A stretch of DNA of 64,000 nucleotides from Xanthomonas euvesicatoria pv. euvesicatoria. GTDB lineage: Bacteria; Pseudomonadota; Gammaproteobacteria; Xanthomonadales; Xanthomonadaceae. Positions within the stretch are counted from its first letter, which is position 1, and the number at the start of each line of letters is the position of its first letter. A program made the translations under genes and the position numbers. This document shows, piece after piece, positions 35,649 to 44,863 of this stretch. The notes beneath the pieces are model-generated. The model was not told the DNA's origin and searched no databases. It worked only from the letters and a program-made list of their open reading frames with translations. Where the stretch lies: NCBI RefSeq assembly GCF_020880415.1, contig NZ_JAJIUJ010000119.1, positions 248,001 to 312,000 of the forward strand, in the 5' to 3' direction.

Positions 35649-35656
35649 ATCGCCCC

Positions 35657-36289
35657 ATGTCGACCGCATCTTCCTCTCCGGCCACGCCCCAGCGCCTGAC
35701 CGACCGCAAGCGCAACGCCATCGTCGAGGCCGCCATTGCCCAATTCCGGCAGCACGGCTTCGAAGCGACCAGCATGGACCGCGTGGCCGCCACCGCCGGC
35801 GTTTCCAAACGCACGGTCTACAACCACTTCCCCAGCAAGGACGCCTTGTTTGGCGAGATCTTGCGCGGACTGTGGCAACGCAGCGCCGAGGCGGTGAACC
35901 TGGCCTATCGGCCCGACCAACCGCTGCACCTGCAGTTGATCGCCCTGCTGCAACAGAAACTGCGGCTGTTGGACGACCCGGCGTTCATCGATCTGTCGCG
36001 CGTGGCCATCGCCGAAGGCATCCACTCGCCGGCGCGTGCGCGCGAATTGTTGTCGCAGCTGGGCAGCAAGGAAGAGGGCACCACCGCCTGGCTGCGTGCC
36101 GCACTGGCCGATGGCCGGCTGGCAGGCGTAGAGCCTGAATTCGCCGCGCAGCAGTTGCAGGCGCTGGTGAAGGGCTTTGCGTTCTGGCCGCAGATCACCA
36201 TGGGCCAGCCGCCGCTGTCGCCGCAGCAACAGACGCAGGTGGCCGAATCGGCGGTGGCGATGTTCCTGGGGCTGTACGCGCGCAAATAA
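35657..36289 (+). CDS. TetR-family regulator (AefR-like)
   Basis: A 210-residue repressor. The N-terminal helix-turn-helix is typical (IVEAAIAQFRQHGFEATSMDRVAATAGVSKRTVYNHFPSKDALF). The C-terminal ligand domain resembles the AefR-type TetR C-terminus (LSRVAIAEGIHSPARARELL, GQPPLSPQQQTQVAESAVAMFL). It is divergent from the MBL-fold/SDR operon and probably represses both that operon and itself through the palindromes at 35600 and 35634. The inducer is unknown. Confidence 0.92.
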   Translation: MSTASSSPATPQRLTDRKRNAIVEAAIAQFRQHGFEATSMDRVAATAGVSKRTVYNHFPSKDALFGEILRGLWQRSAEAVNLAYRPDQPLHLQLIALLQQKLRLLDDPAFIDLSRVAIAEGIHSPARARELLSQLGSKEEGTTAWLRAALADGRLAGVEPEFAAQQLQALVKGFAFWPQITMGQPPLSPQQQTQVAESAVAMFLGLYARK

Positions 36290-36450
36290 GCGCGGGCAGC
36301 CCGTTCATTTGCTAACAAGGCGTAGCGAGTAGTCGTCAGGTGAGCGCAGCCGGCGCACTCACAGGCGCAGCGGACGAGTGAGACATGCCCCGACTTCGCG
36401 CACCGGCTGCGCCCGCCTGGCGGCGCGCGTAGGCGTTTTGCCAGCTGCGC

Positions 36451-36798
36451 TTAGTCTTTTGACCACACTGCCAAGGGATAGCCGTGCGGGTCGGCAAAGT
36501 GAAAACGGCGCCCGCCCGGGAACGCGAACACCGGTTGGGTGATGCGTCCACCTGCCGCTTCGATACGCGCCTGGCTGCGCGCCAGATCATCGGAGGCGAG
36601 CACCACCAGCGCGCCACCCGGCTGCGGCGTGCCATGGAAGAAACCGCCGCTCAGGCGGCCGTCGCGGAATTCGCAGTAGTCAGGGCCGTAGTCCTGAAAT
36701 GTCCAGCCGAAGGCCTGCCCGTAAAAGGCTTTGGCGACGGCGATCGAGTCGACGGCAAATTCCAGATAATCGATGCGGTGCTGCGTGGTGTCGGTCAT
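36451..36798 (-). CDS. VOC-superfamily (glyoxalase/bleomycin-resistance-like) protein
   Basis: A 115-residue single VOC module: RIDYLEFAVDSIAVAKAFYGQAFGWTFQDYG at the N-terminus, GGFFHGTPQPGGALVVLASDDLARSQARIEAAGG in the middle, and FAFPGGRRFHFADPHGYPLAVWS at the end. This is the small divalent-metal fold of glyoxalase-like and resistance proteins. It lies 68 bases downstream of an AraC-type regulator on the same strand, probably in one operon. The substrate is unknown. Confidence 0.88.
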   Translation of the reverse strand: MTDTTQHRIDYLEFAVDSIAVAKAFYGQAFGWTFQDYGPDYCEFRDGRLSGGFFHGTPQPGGALVVLASDDLARSQARIEAAGGRITQPVFAFPGGRRFHFADPHGYPLAVWSKD

Positions 36799-36866
36799 GG
36801 CGTGCTCCTGAGCGAGCGCACAGCATGCAGATGGCGCACGCCGGTGGCTTGGCGAAAACGGCCAAC

Positions 36867-37595
36867 TCAGCGTGCATGCTGCTGCACCAGGGCGCGCGGA
36901 CTCAGCCCGGTGAGTTGACGTGCATCGCGCACCAGATGCGGCGCATCGCCGTAGCCGGCATGCAGCGCGGCCTCGGTCAAGTTGCGGTGCCGTCGCACGA
37001 TCCGCAGGAAGCGCTGCAGGCGCAGAACGCGCTCCAGCGTCTTGCTGCCGTAGCCGAACGCGTCCTGACAGCGGCGGCGCAGCGAGCGCTCGCTGATTCC
37101 CAACGCGTCGGTCAACGCGCTTAGCCGGGTCGGCGCGCCGACGGACAGTTGTTCGAACAGCCAAGCCATCTGCGGATCGCGCGCTGCGGCGTGCTGTAGG
37201 CACAGTGCCTGCAAGGTCTGTAACGGGTCGGCGCCGTCTTCCAGGCGATGCTGCCATGTGCGGCCCCGCTCGCCCCACAGCGTTTCCAGCGCAACGCGTT
37301 GGTCGGCAATGGCGTGTAACGGCAGCTGCAGCAGACCGGCTGCCACGCCCGCTGCCAGGCGGACACCGGTCAACGTCGTGCCTGCCGCCACCGATGCGGG
37401 ATTGGCAATGCGATCCGGCCCGGCAACGAATACTTCGCTGCCGTTCCAGATCAGATCGACGCTGCCATCGGGCAACACCAGCACCGGTTGCGGCGCGGGA
37501 CCGCCCTGGCGAAATTGCCAACTGCACTGCAGCTGCGCGCGTAACGCAGGCGGTGCCGCGCTTTCGGCATAACATGGCTCAGCTGGGTCGGACAT
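36867..37595 (-). CDS. AraC-family transcriptional regulator
   Basis: A 242-residue regulator with a variable N-terminal domain (QPVLVLPDGSVDLIWNG, the DUF6597-like start of many small AraC proteins) and a C-terminal pair of helix-turn-helix motifs (LSALTDALGISERSLRRRCQDAFGYGSKTLERVLRLQRFL and LTEAALHAGYGDAPHLVRDARQLTGLSP). I start at the ATG at 37595; a frame extension to 37721 is not family-like. It lies just upstream of a VOC gene, which it may control. Confidence 0.88.
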   Translation of the reverse strand: MSDPAEPCYAESAAPPALRAQLQCSWQFRQGGPAPQPVLVLPDGSVDLIWNGSEVFVAGPDRIANPASVAAGTTLTGVRLAAGVAAGLLQLPLHAIADQRVALETLWGERGRTWQHRLEDGADPLQTLQALCLQHAAARDPQMAWLFEQLSVGAPTRLSALTDALGISERSLRRRCQDAFGYGSKTLERVLRLQRFLRIVRRHRNLTEAALHAGYGDAPHLVRDARQLTGLSPRALVQQHAR

Positions 37596-37739
37596 GACGG
37601 CACTCTGCGTAAGAGTGGATGCGGGCGCGTGCAGTGCCGCAACGTGGAGCGCGCCATGATTCAATGCCGTGCGCTGCACGGCAGCCCAGTTGCATGCACG
37701 GTATCGGGCCTGACGCGGCACCGCAGCACCATCGCGCCC

Positions 37740-39002
37740 TCATCCGTGAGGTGAATTGCTTGCGGCCAGCGCATCGGCTGCTGCATGCCGTTTGCGCTGG
37801 AACCAGGCCACCATCGGCGAGGCCATGACCGTGGTCACCAGCGTCATGCCGAACAACAGCGTAAACAGATCCGGCCCGATCACGCCGCTATCCAGGCCGA
37901 TCTTGATCACCACCAACTCCATCAGCCCGCGTGCGTTCATCAGCGAGCCCACTGTAAGACTGTCGCGCCAGTGATGGCCGCTCAGGCGCGCACCCAGCGT
38001 GCAGCCGAGCAACTTGCCGCCCACCGCCACCCCGATCACCAGCACAAGTCCGCTCAGGCCGGCGCCGGCGAATGCGCCAGGGCTGGTGGCTTGACCGGCA
38101 ACCGCAAACAGCACCGGCATCAGTAGGGTGATGGCCAGCGGCTCGATACGCCCGGCCAGATGTTCCAGCAGGCGGTCATCGCGCGGCAGGCAAATGCCGA
38201 ACAGGAAGGCGCCAAAGATCGCATGCAGCCCGATCCACTCCGCCAGCGCGGCGCACGCCAGCAGACCGATCAAGACCCATACCAGCGCGCTCGGTGCATA
38301 CCGGCCGTCATGCGCGCGTGCGCGCAGCACGCGCGCATAGGCAGGCTTGAGCACACCGAACACGGCGGCGATCAAGACCAACGCACCGATCGCCGTGAAC
38401 GCCACGCCGCCATGCGCGTTGTTGCCGGTCAAGGTCAGCACGATCGCCAGGAAGATCCATACCGTGGCGTCGTCGATCACGGCCGCGCCCAGCGCCAGGC
38501 GGCCGGCGGGCGTCCGCGTCATGTTGCGGTCCTTGAGGATGCGCGCCAGCACCGGAAATGCCGTTACCGACATCGCCGCGGCAATGAACAGCGCGAATGG
38601 CCAGAAGCTGACGCCTTGCGGTGCGAAGCGCGGGAACAGCCATGGCGCGGCAGCCAGTCCGAGCAGCAGCGGCAACACGATGCCGGATACGCCCACCAGG
38701 ATCGAGGCGCGCACTTGCGCTTTGGTGCCTTCCGGCGCACGCAATTCGACACCGACCACGAACATGAAAAGCACCACGCCCATCGTGGCCAGGCCGGACA
38801 GCGGCGGCAGGCTTCTGGCGGCGAACAACGCCATGTGCAGGTCGGGCAGCCAGGCACCGAATGCGATCGGACCGAGCAACAACCCGGCCGCCATTTCGCC
38901 GATGACCGGCGGCTGCCCAATGCGTTGCAGCAACGCACCGCACAGGCGCGCAGCGCCCAGGATCACTGCCAACTGCACCAGCAACAACGTGGTCGGATTC
39001 AT
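37740..39002 (-). CDS. CPA2-family cation:proton antiporter
   Basis: A 420-residue integral membrane protein with about twelve hydrophobic helices and no C-terminal RCK/TrkA domain. The opening GQPPVIGEMAAGLLLGPIAFG is characteristic of Kef/CPA2 transporters. The ion-binding core includes MTRTPAGRLALGAAVIDDATVWI, with the paired Asp of the D-D motif. Late helices read LMNARGLMELVVIKIGLD. It probably exchanges K+ or Na+ for protons across the inner membrane. Confidence 0.92.
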   Translation of the reverse strand: MNPTTLLLVQLAVILGAARLCGALLQRIGQPPVIGEMAAGLLLGPIAFGAWLPDLHMALFAARSLPPLSGLATMGVVLFMFVVGVELRAPEGTKAQVRASILVGVSGIVLPLLLGLAAAPWLFPRFAPQGVSFWPFALFIAAAMSVTAFPVLARILKDRNMTRTPAGRLALGAAVIDDATVWIFLAIVLTLTGNNAHGGVAFTAIGALVLIAAVFGVLKPAYARVLRARAHDGRYAPSALVWVLIGLLACAALAEWIGLHAIFGAFLFGICLPRDDRLLEHLAGRIEPLAITLLMPVLFAVAGQATSPGAFAGAGLSGLVLVIGVAVGGKLLGCTLGARLSGHHWRDSLTVGSLMNARGLMELVVIKIGLDSGVIGPDLFTLLFGMTLVTTVMASPMVAWFQRKRHAAADALAASNSPHG

Positions 39003-39355
39003 CGCGTGAGCATTCCAGTGGTTGAGTCAGCTCAGCCGCGCGTCCTGCAGGGCATCGGCAAGTTTCCCCCAACCGACGGCACGGCGATGCGCGGCACGCC
39101 GGCGCTTAGTGTATGCATGGCGACGCGCTGCGATCAGGTTGGCGATCAACGCGCGCAGGCAATGCGTCCTGACGTGAGGGGTAGATGGTCCGATGCAGGT
39201 CACGGCATCTTGTCGCGTTCGCTCGCATTGCTGCACGGCACACACGTTTGGCGCGCTTGATCCAGCGTCTTCCGGCGGATGCGCGTGATGGATGGCGCGA
39301 CGCGTGCTCGCATGGCCGCAATGCCAGACGATGACGTCGGGCTATGGCGAACGAC
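39003..39355. other. 353-base gap between antiporter and LysR genes
   Basis: Both neighbours are on the minus strand. A 94-residue minus-strand frame lies mostly within it but lacks family features and has an odd Arg/Ala/His composition. I see no terminator with a T-tract, no palindrome and no RNA gene. Confidence 0.4.
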
Positions 39356-40312
39356 TCAACGCTCCGAATCGCCGCTCTCGTCATAGCCACGCGGCGTGAA
39401 CAGATCCGGCTGAATCAGCTCGATAAACGCGCGTGCTTGCGGCGACAGATACTTGCCCTTGCGCACCACCACGCCGTAGCTACGGGTCGGGAAAAAATCT
39501 TTCAGCGAGCGCGTGGCCAGCTTGTCGCGGTCGGCGTCGGTGAGGCAGATCGCAGTGACGATGGAAATACCCATGCCCATCGCCACGTATTGCTTGATCA
39601 CCTCCCATCCGCCCACCTCCAGTGCCACGGTGTAGGGCACGCGCGCCTGCTGAAAGACCAGATCGACCAGGCGGTAGGTCACCTGCCGGCGCGGCGGCAG
39701 GATCAATGGATATGGCGACAGATCCTGCAGCGAGACCTCGGCCTTGCCGGCCAATGGATGATCGGGCGGGGTGATCAGCAATTGCTCGAAACGGTAGACC
39801 GGCGCGTAGTTGAGGTCGGCCGGCACATCCAGCATCGAGCCAACCGCCAGGTCCACCGCATCTTCACGCAGCAGGTCGGTGCCATCGGCGCTGATGGCGT
39901 TGTGCAGGGTCAGCCGCACGTCCGGATGGCGCGCCCGGAAGTTGGCCACGATGCGCGGCAGCAGGTACAGGATGGTGGAACTGTTGGCGGCGATATTGAG
40001 CTCGCCGGCATCCAGCCCGCGCACCTTTTCGCGAAAGCTCGCTTCCAGCCCATCCAGGCTTTCCACCAGCGGTTGCGCCATGTCGTACAGCAACTGACCT
40101 TCGCGGCTGGGTGCCATGCGTCGCCCGGAGCGTTCGAACAACGGCACGCCCAGATCACGCTCCAGTGCCTGCAGCTGCAGGGTCACGGCCGGCTGGCTGA
40201 CATAGAGCGCCTCAGCGGCCCGTGAGACAGAGCCCAGCCGCACCGTCTGGCAGAATGCGCGTAACGGTTTGAGGCGATCAGATTTGTAGGAAAATCGCGG
40301 GGTTGGCGCCAT
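39356..40312 (-). CDS. LysR-family regulator divergent from aceBA
   Basis: A 318-residue LTTR. The winged HTH occupies the N-terminus (LRAFCQTVRLGSVSRAAEALYVSQPAVTLQLQALERDLGVPLFER), followed by the effector domain (NIAANSSTILYLLPRIVANFRARHPDVRLTL and later VAMGMGISIVTAICLTDAD). The sequence style is that of the CysB/CbI-like branch. It is transcribed away from malate synthase with 118 bases between the coding starts and a palindromic site in that gap, so it is the likely regulator of the glyoxylate genes. The effector is unknown. Confidence 0.9.
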   Translation of the reverse strand: MAPTPRFSYKSDRLKPLRAFCQTVRLGSVSRAAEALYVSQPAVTLQLQALERDLGVPLFERSGRRMAPSREGQLLYDMAQPLVESLDGLEASFREKVRGLDAGELNIAANSSTILYLLPRIVANFRARHPDVRLTLHNAISADGTDLLREDAVDLAVGSMLDVPADLNYAPVYRFEQLLITPPDHPLAGKAEVSLQDLSPYPLILPPRRQVTYRLVDLVFQQARVPYTVALEVGGWEVIKQYVAMGMGISIVTAICLTDADRDKLATRSLKDFFPTRSYGVVVRKGKYLSPQARAFIELIQPDLFTPRGYDESGDSER

Positions 40313-40336
40313 GAGCGTGCGTTGCGCTGGTCTAAT

Positions 40337-40351
40337 ATAAGTCGAGCTTAT
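40337..40351. promoter_or_regulatory. Candidate LysR operator between lysR and aceB
   Basis: Inverted repeat ATAAG-TCGAG-CTTAT in an AT-rich stretch of the divergent region. It is the size and position expected for the recognition half of an LTTR site. The assignment is by position. Confidence 0.55.
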
Positions 40352-40430
40352 TTACAGCATTGATAAAACTGCTTTGTCAAATAGTTGTATCGGGCGCACG
40401 GTGCAGGTCCGGATGCACAAGGACTCCCAC

Positions 40431-42047
40431 ATGGCTGCCACCGCGTTTGCTCCCCGTCCCACCGACCACGCCACGCCCGGCATTGCGCTGACCACCCAGA
40501 TCGCCGGCCAGGCGGAGCTGCTGCCGGCCGCTGCGCTGGCCCTGCTGGTTTCGCTGCACCGGGCGATCGAGCCCGGCCGCCAGCAGCGTCTGGCCCAGCG
40601 GCGCCAGCGCCAGGCCGCTTTCGATGCCGGTCAGCTGCCGGACTTCCGTACCGATACCCAGGCCATCCGCGCCGGCGATTGGCGCGTGGCTCCCCTGCCG
40701 GCGGCACTGCAGGACCGCCGTGTCGAAATCACCGGCCCGACCGACCCGAAGATGGTCATCAACGCGCTGAACTCCGGCGCCAAGGTGTTCATGGCCGACT
40801 TCGAAGATTCCACCGCGCCGACCTGGCGCAACCTGCTGGCCGGCCAGCGCACCCTGGCTGCGGCGGTGCGCGGTGACCTCAGCTTCGATGCGCCCAACGG
40901 CAAGCACTACGCCCTGCGCCCGGAGGCCGAACGTGCAGTGCTGATCGTGCGCCCGCGCGGCTGGCACCTGGACGAAAAGCACGTGTTGATCGACGGCCAG
41001 CCGCTGGCCGGCGGCCTGTTCGATGCGGCGCTGTTTGCCTTCCACAATGGCCGTGCGTTGCTGGCCAAGGACCGCGGCCCGTACCTGTACCTGCCCAAGC
41101 TGCAGAGCATGGAAGAAGCCGCCCTGTGGGACACCGCGCTGGCGCATATCGAAGCGATGCTGGGCCTGCCGCATGGGCAGATCAAGGTCACCGTGCTGAT
41201 CGAAACGCTGCCGGCGGTGTTCGAGATGGACGAAATTCTCCACGCGCTGCGCGAGCGCATCGTGGGCCTGAACTGCGGGCGTTGGGACTATATCTTTTCC
41301 TACCTGAAAACCTTTCGTGCGCACCGCGACCGCGTGCTGCCCGAACGCGGCCAGGTCACCATGACCCAGCCATTTTTGAAGGCCTATTCGGAGCTGTTGA
41401 TCAAGACCTGCCATCGCCGCGGTGCGCATGCGATGGGCGGCATGGCCGCGCAGATTCCGATCAATCACGATGAAGCCGCCAACGAACAGGCCATGGCCCG
41501 CGTGCGTGCCGACAAGTTGCGCGAAGTGACCGCCGGCCACGATGGCACCTGGGTGGCGCATCCGGCGCTGATTCCGGTGGCGATGAAACTGTTCGACGAA
41601 CACATGCCCACCGCGCATCAGCAGCATGTAGTGCGCAATGACGTGCAGGTGACGCGCGACATGTTGATCGCGCCCTCGCCGGGCAATGTCACCCGCGCCG
41701 GGTTCGAAGGCAATGTCGAAGTGTGCGTGCGCTATCTGGCGGCCTGGCTGGACGGCAATGGCTGCGTGCCGATCCACCACCTGATGGAAGACGCCGCCAC
41801 GGCCGAAATCAGCCGCGCGCAGCTGTGGCAATGGTTGCATCACGGCCAGCACCTGGATGATGGCACCGCCATCGATCAACACTTGCTGCAGGCCACCTTG
41901 CGCGCACTGCCTGCACGGCTGGGAACCGCCACCGCGCTGCCCGGCGCTGCACGGATCGATGAAGCGATCGCCTTACTCGAAGAGTTGAGCCGCGCCGACG
42001 AACTGGCGGACTTCCTTACCGTACCGGCGTACCGCCTTATCGATTGA
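40431..42047 (+). CDS. aceB: Malate synthase A
   Basis: Condenses glyoxylate with acetyl-CoA to malate in the glyoxylate shunt. The 538-residue length matches MSA (533 in E. coli), not the longer malate synthase G. Motifs include the N-terminal RRVEITGPTDPKMVINALNSGAKVFMADFEDSTAPTW, the acetyl-CoA/glyoxylate site VTVLIETLPAVFEMDEIL..GLNCGRWDYIFSYLKTF, and GGMAAQIPI. An AAGGA ribosome site seven bases upstream supports the ATG at 40431 over 40413. It is followed after 159 bases by isocitrate lyase on the same strand and shares its terminator. Confidence 0.97.
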   Translation: MAATAFAPRPTDHATPGIALTTQIAGQAELLPAAALALLVSLHRAIEPGRQQRLAQRRQRQAAFDAGQLPDFRTDTQAIRAGDWRVAPLPAALQDRRVEITGPTDPKMVINALNSGAKVFMADFEDSTAPTWRNLLAGQRTLAAAVRGDLSFDAPNGKHYALRPEAERAVLIVRPRGWHLDEKHVLIDGQPLAGGLFDAALFAFHNGRALLAKDRGPYLYLPKLQSMEEAALWDTALAHIEAMLGLPHGQIKVTVLIETLPAVFEMDEILHALRERIVGLNCGRWDYIFSYLKTFRAHRDRVLPERGQVTMTQPFLKAYSELLIKTCHRRGAHAMGGMAAQIPINHDEAANEQAMARVRADKLREVTAGHDGTWVAHPALIPVAMKLFDEHMPTAHQQHVVRNDVQVTRDMLIAPSPGNVTRAGFEGNVEVCVRYLAAWLDGNGCVPIHHLMEDAATAEISRAQLWQWLHHGQHLDDGTAIDQHLLQATLRALPARLGTATALPGAARIDEAIALLEELSRADELADFLTVPAYRLID

Positions 42048-42206
42048 TTTCACCCTGCGGAGACGCCTGCCACCGGCGTCGCGCAGGCTCCACTTCAACG
42101 CATTCCAACGCCCGTTGCGCACGCACGCGCAACGACGGCCTTGCCATGCCGCATGCCCACCATTCCTTCCTCGTTCCATCCGTCGTACCTCTCAGGAGAA
42201 CGCAAG

Positions 42207-43502
42207 ATGAGCACCACACTGCAAAGCGCCGAACAACTGCAGCAGGACTGGTCCAACAACCCGCGCTGGAGCGGCATCACCCGCAATTACAGCGCTGCCG
42301 ATGTGGTGCGCCTGCGTGGCACCGTGCATGTCGAGCACTCGCTGGCGCGGTTGGGCGCGGAAAAATTGTGGACCTCATTGCATGCCACGCCGTTCGTCAA
42401 TGCGCTGGGCGCATTGACCGGCAACCAGGCCATGCAGCAGGTCAAGGCCGGCTTGAAGGCGATTTACCTGAGCGGCTGGCAGGTTGCCGCCGACGCCAAT
42501 CTGGCCGGGCAGATGTATCCGGACCAATCGCTGTACCCGGCCGATTCGGTGCCGGCGGTGGTCAAGCGCATCAACAACACCTTGCTGCGCGCCGACCAGT
42601 TGCACCATGCCGAAGGCAACGATGCCATCGACTTCCTGCAGCCGATCGTGGCCGACGCCGAAGCCGGTTTCGGTGGCGTGCTCAACGCCTTCGAACTGAT
42701 GAAGGCGATGATCGAAGCCGGCGCGGCTGGCGTGCACTTCGAAGACCAACTGGCCTCGGTCAAGAAGTGCGGCCACATGGGCGGCAAGGTGCTGGTGCCC
42801 ACGCGTGAGGCGATCGAAAAATTGAATGCCGCGCGCCTGGCTGCCGACGTGCTGGGCGTGCCGACGGTGCTGATCGCACGCACCGACGCCGAAGCCGCCG
42901 ACCTGATCACCAGCGACGTGGATGCCAACGACCAACCGTTCACCACCGGGCAGCGCACGGTCGAAGGCTTCTTTAAGACCCGCAATGGCCTGGACCAGGC
43001 GATCAGCCGCGGCTTGGCCTATGCCCCGTACGCCGACCTGATCTGGTGCGAAACCGGCAAGCCGGACCTGGAATTTGCGCGTGCGTTTGCGCAGGCCATC
43101 CATGCCAGGTTCCCCGGCAAATTGCTGGCCTACAACTGCTCGCCGAGTTTCAATTGGAAGAAGAATCTGGACGATGCCACCATCGCCAAATTCCAGACCG
43201 AACTGGCGAGCTATGGCTACAAGTTCCAGTTCATCACCCTGGCTGGCTTCCACGCCTTGAACTACGGCATGTTCCATCTGGCGCACGGCTATGCGCGCCG
43301 GCAGATGAGTGCGTTCGTCGAATTGCAGCAGGCCGAGTTCGAAGCGGCGGAGAGGGGATTTACCGCAGTCAAGCACCAGCGCGAAGTAGGCACCGGCTAT
43401 TTCGATGCAGTGACGCAGGCGATCCAGCAGGGGCAATCGTCCACCACCGCCTTGCGTGGCTCCACCGAAGAAGCGCAATTCCATAGCGACAAGGCGGCCT
43501 GA
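42207..43502 (+). CDS. aceA: Isocitrate lyase
   Basis: Splits isocitrate into succinate and glyoxylate. The 431-residue protein shows [36 protein letters not shown], the catalytic loop [11 protein letters not shown] with the essential Cys, [10 protein letters not shown], and the C-terminal [13 protein letters not shown]. An AGGAG ribosome site precedes the ATG at 42207. It completes the glyoxylate shunt with aceB; no isocitrate dehydrogenase kinase (aceK) is present in the window. A strong terminator follows about 150 bases after the stop. Confidence 0.98.
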   Translation: MSTTLQSAEQLQQDWSNNPRWSGITRNYSAADVVRLRGTVHVEHSLARLGAEKLWTSLHATPFVNALGALTGNQAMQQVKAGLKAIYLSGWQVAADANLAGQMYPDQSLYPADSVPAVVKRINNTLLRADQLHHAEGNDAIDFLQPIVADAEAGFGGVLNAFELMKAMIEAGAAGVHFEDQLASVKKCGHMGGKVLVPTREAIEKLNAARLAADVLGVPTVLIARTDAEAADLITSDVDANDQPFTTGQRTVEGFFKTRNGLDQAISRGLAYAPYADLIWCETGKPDLEFARAFAQAIHARFPGKLLAYNCSPSFNWKKNLDDATIAKFQTELASYGYKFQFITLAGFHALNYGMFHLAHGYARRQMSAFVELQQAEFEAAERGFTAVKHQREVGTGYFDAVTQAIQQGQSSTTALRGSTEEAQFHSDKAA

Positions 43503-43651
43503 TGGCTGGCGGCACCGCAACGGCAGCGGCTGTACATGAGGCAATGCAGTGCAGCGACACCTGGCGCTGAGTTGATGCAGCTGTTGCTACAGCAATAGCC
43601 GACCAAGGCAGATTCAACCGGCGCCACATTGCGCCACCCTGGGAGGGGGAA

Positions 43652-43678
43652 GGGCTCGGAGAACCGAGCCCTTTTTTT
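43652..43678 (+). terminator. Strong Rho-independent terminator of aceBA
   Basis: Perfect 8-bp stem GGGCTCGG/CCGAGCCC with an AGAA tetraloop, followed directly by seven T. It separates the glyoxylate operon from the second-messenger genes. Confidence 0.95.
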
Positions 43679-43801
43679 ACGTCCGATACCCGTCAATTCG
43701 TCTCTTTCTTGGTGAGAAATAGTGTGATCTGGTGCTGAACAAGGGGGTCCTGTAGGATTTGTCCATGGGCTAATGGTGCAGGCTGGCCTAAGGGAAAACC
43801 G

Positions 43802-44860
43802 ATGACGTGCCACAACACCGCAGGCGCACTCGAGCCGACAGGGAACGTTGCCAAAACGGTCCCCGATGGGCTGCATGCGCTGATGACTGCCGAGGAACTG
43901 GCGTTTTTCGCCCGTTTCGGCCGTTCGCGTGAGGTGTCCGCGGGCCAGTCGCTGTTCGAGCGCGGTGCGGTGGGCACGCAGATGTACATCGTTGTCAGCG
44001 GCCAGATCGACCTGGATTTCGGCGAGGACCTGATGCTCAAGCATCTGGGCCCGGGAGAATTCTTCGGCGAGCTCGGCCTGCTGATCGGCGATCACGCGCG
44101 CAGCGCCGGCGCCAGCGCCTCCACCGACAGCCGTCTGATCGAGCTGGCACACGAGGATTTCCAGCGTCTGGTCGACCAGGACCCCTCGGTGGTGGCGCAC
44201 TTCCTGCGCCGCTCCATCGTGCGGGTGGTCAACAACGAACAATTGCTGATCCGCCAGCTGCGCCGCCGCAACCACGATCTGGAAGCGGCGCTGGACAACC
44301 TCTACGTCACCTCGCACCAGCTCAACCACACCGAAGAACTGAGCCGGACCGACGAGCTCACCGGCCTGCACAACCGGCGCGGGCTGGCGTTGCACCTGCA
44401 GGAATGCCGGCGGGCCGGCCACGTGCCGGGTGTGGGCCTGATCCTGATCGACTGCGACCGTTTCAAGCGCATCAACGACGAGTTCGGTCACCTGGCAGGC
44501 GACCGCGTGCTGCAGAACGTGGCGCATGCCCTGCGTTCAGTGATCGCCGAAGGCGACCTGGCCTGCCGTCTCGGCGGCGACGAATTCTGCGTGCTCGTCG
44601 CACAAGGCACCAGCGAGCTGGTGCACCACATCGGCGAATGCATCGTGCGCGCGGTGGAAGCGCGGCTGTGCAACGGCCAGGGCGAACAAGGCTGCTCGGT
44701 CAGCGTAGGCTCGTGCATGATCGACGCGGACGCGGCCTGGAACGACTGGTACACGCTCGCCGACAGCGCCTTGTACCAGGCCAAGCGGCAGGGCGGCAAT
44801 GTGCTGTGCATGCAGGAGACGCTGGCCCTGGATCAACCGCCTGCCACCGGTCACCGCTGA
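43802..44860 (+). CDS. Cyclic-nucleotide-binding diguanylate cyclase (cNMP-GGDEF)
   Basis: A 352-residue soluble signalling protein. An N-terminal cyclic-nucleotide-binding domain (about 25-150; GPGEFFGELGLLIGDHARSAGASA is the phosphate-binding cassette) is joined by a helical linker (VVNNEQLLIRQLRRRNHDLEAALDNLY) to a GGDEF domain (about 175-335) with an intact RLGGDEFCV signature. It should therefore make cyclic di-GMP. The matching X. campestris protein, recalled as XC_0249, was reported to bind cGMP and respond with increased cyclic di-GMP output. The next gene, three bases downstream, encodes the nucleotide cyclase, so signal source and receptor are co-expressed. No I-site RxxD is obvious before GGDEF. 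Confidence 0.93.
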   Translation: MTCHNTAGALEPTGNVAKTVPDGLHALMTAEELAFFARFGRSREVSAGQSLFERGAVGTQMYIVVSGQIDLDFGEDLMLKHLGPGEFFGELGLLIGDHARSAGASASTDSRLIELAHEDFQRLVDQDPSVVAHFLRRSIVRVVNNEQLLIRQLRRRNHDLEAALDNLYVTSHQLNHTEELSRTDELTGLHNRRGLALHLQECRRAGHVPGVGLILIDCDRFKRINDEFGHLAGDRVLQNVAHALRSVIAEGDLACRLGGDEFCVLVAQGTSELVHHIGECIVRAVEARLCNGQGEQGCSVSVGSCMIDADAAWNDWYTLADSALYQAKRQGGNVLCMQETLALDQPPATGHR

Positions 44861-44863
44861 GCG

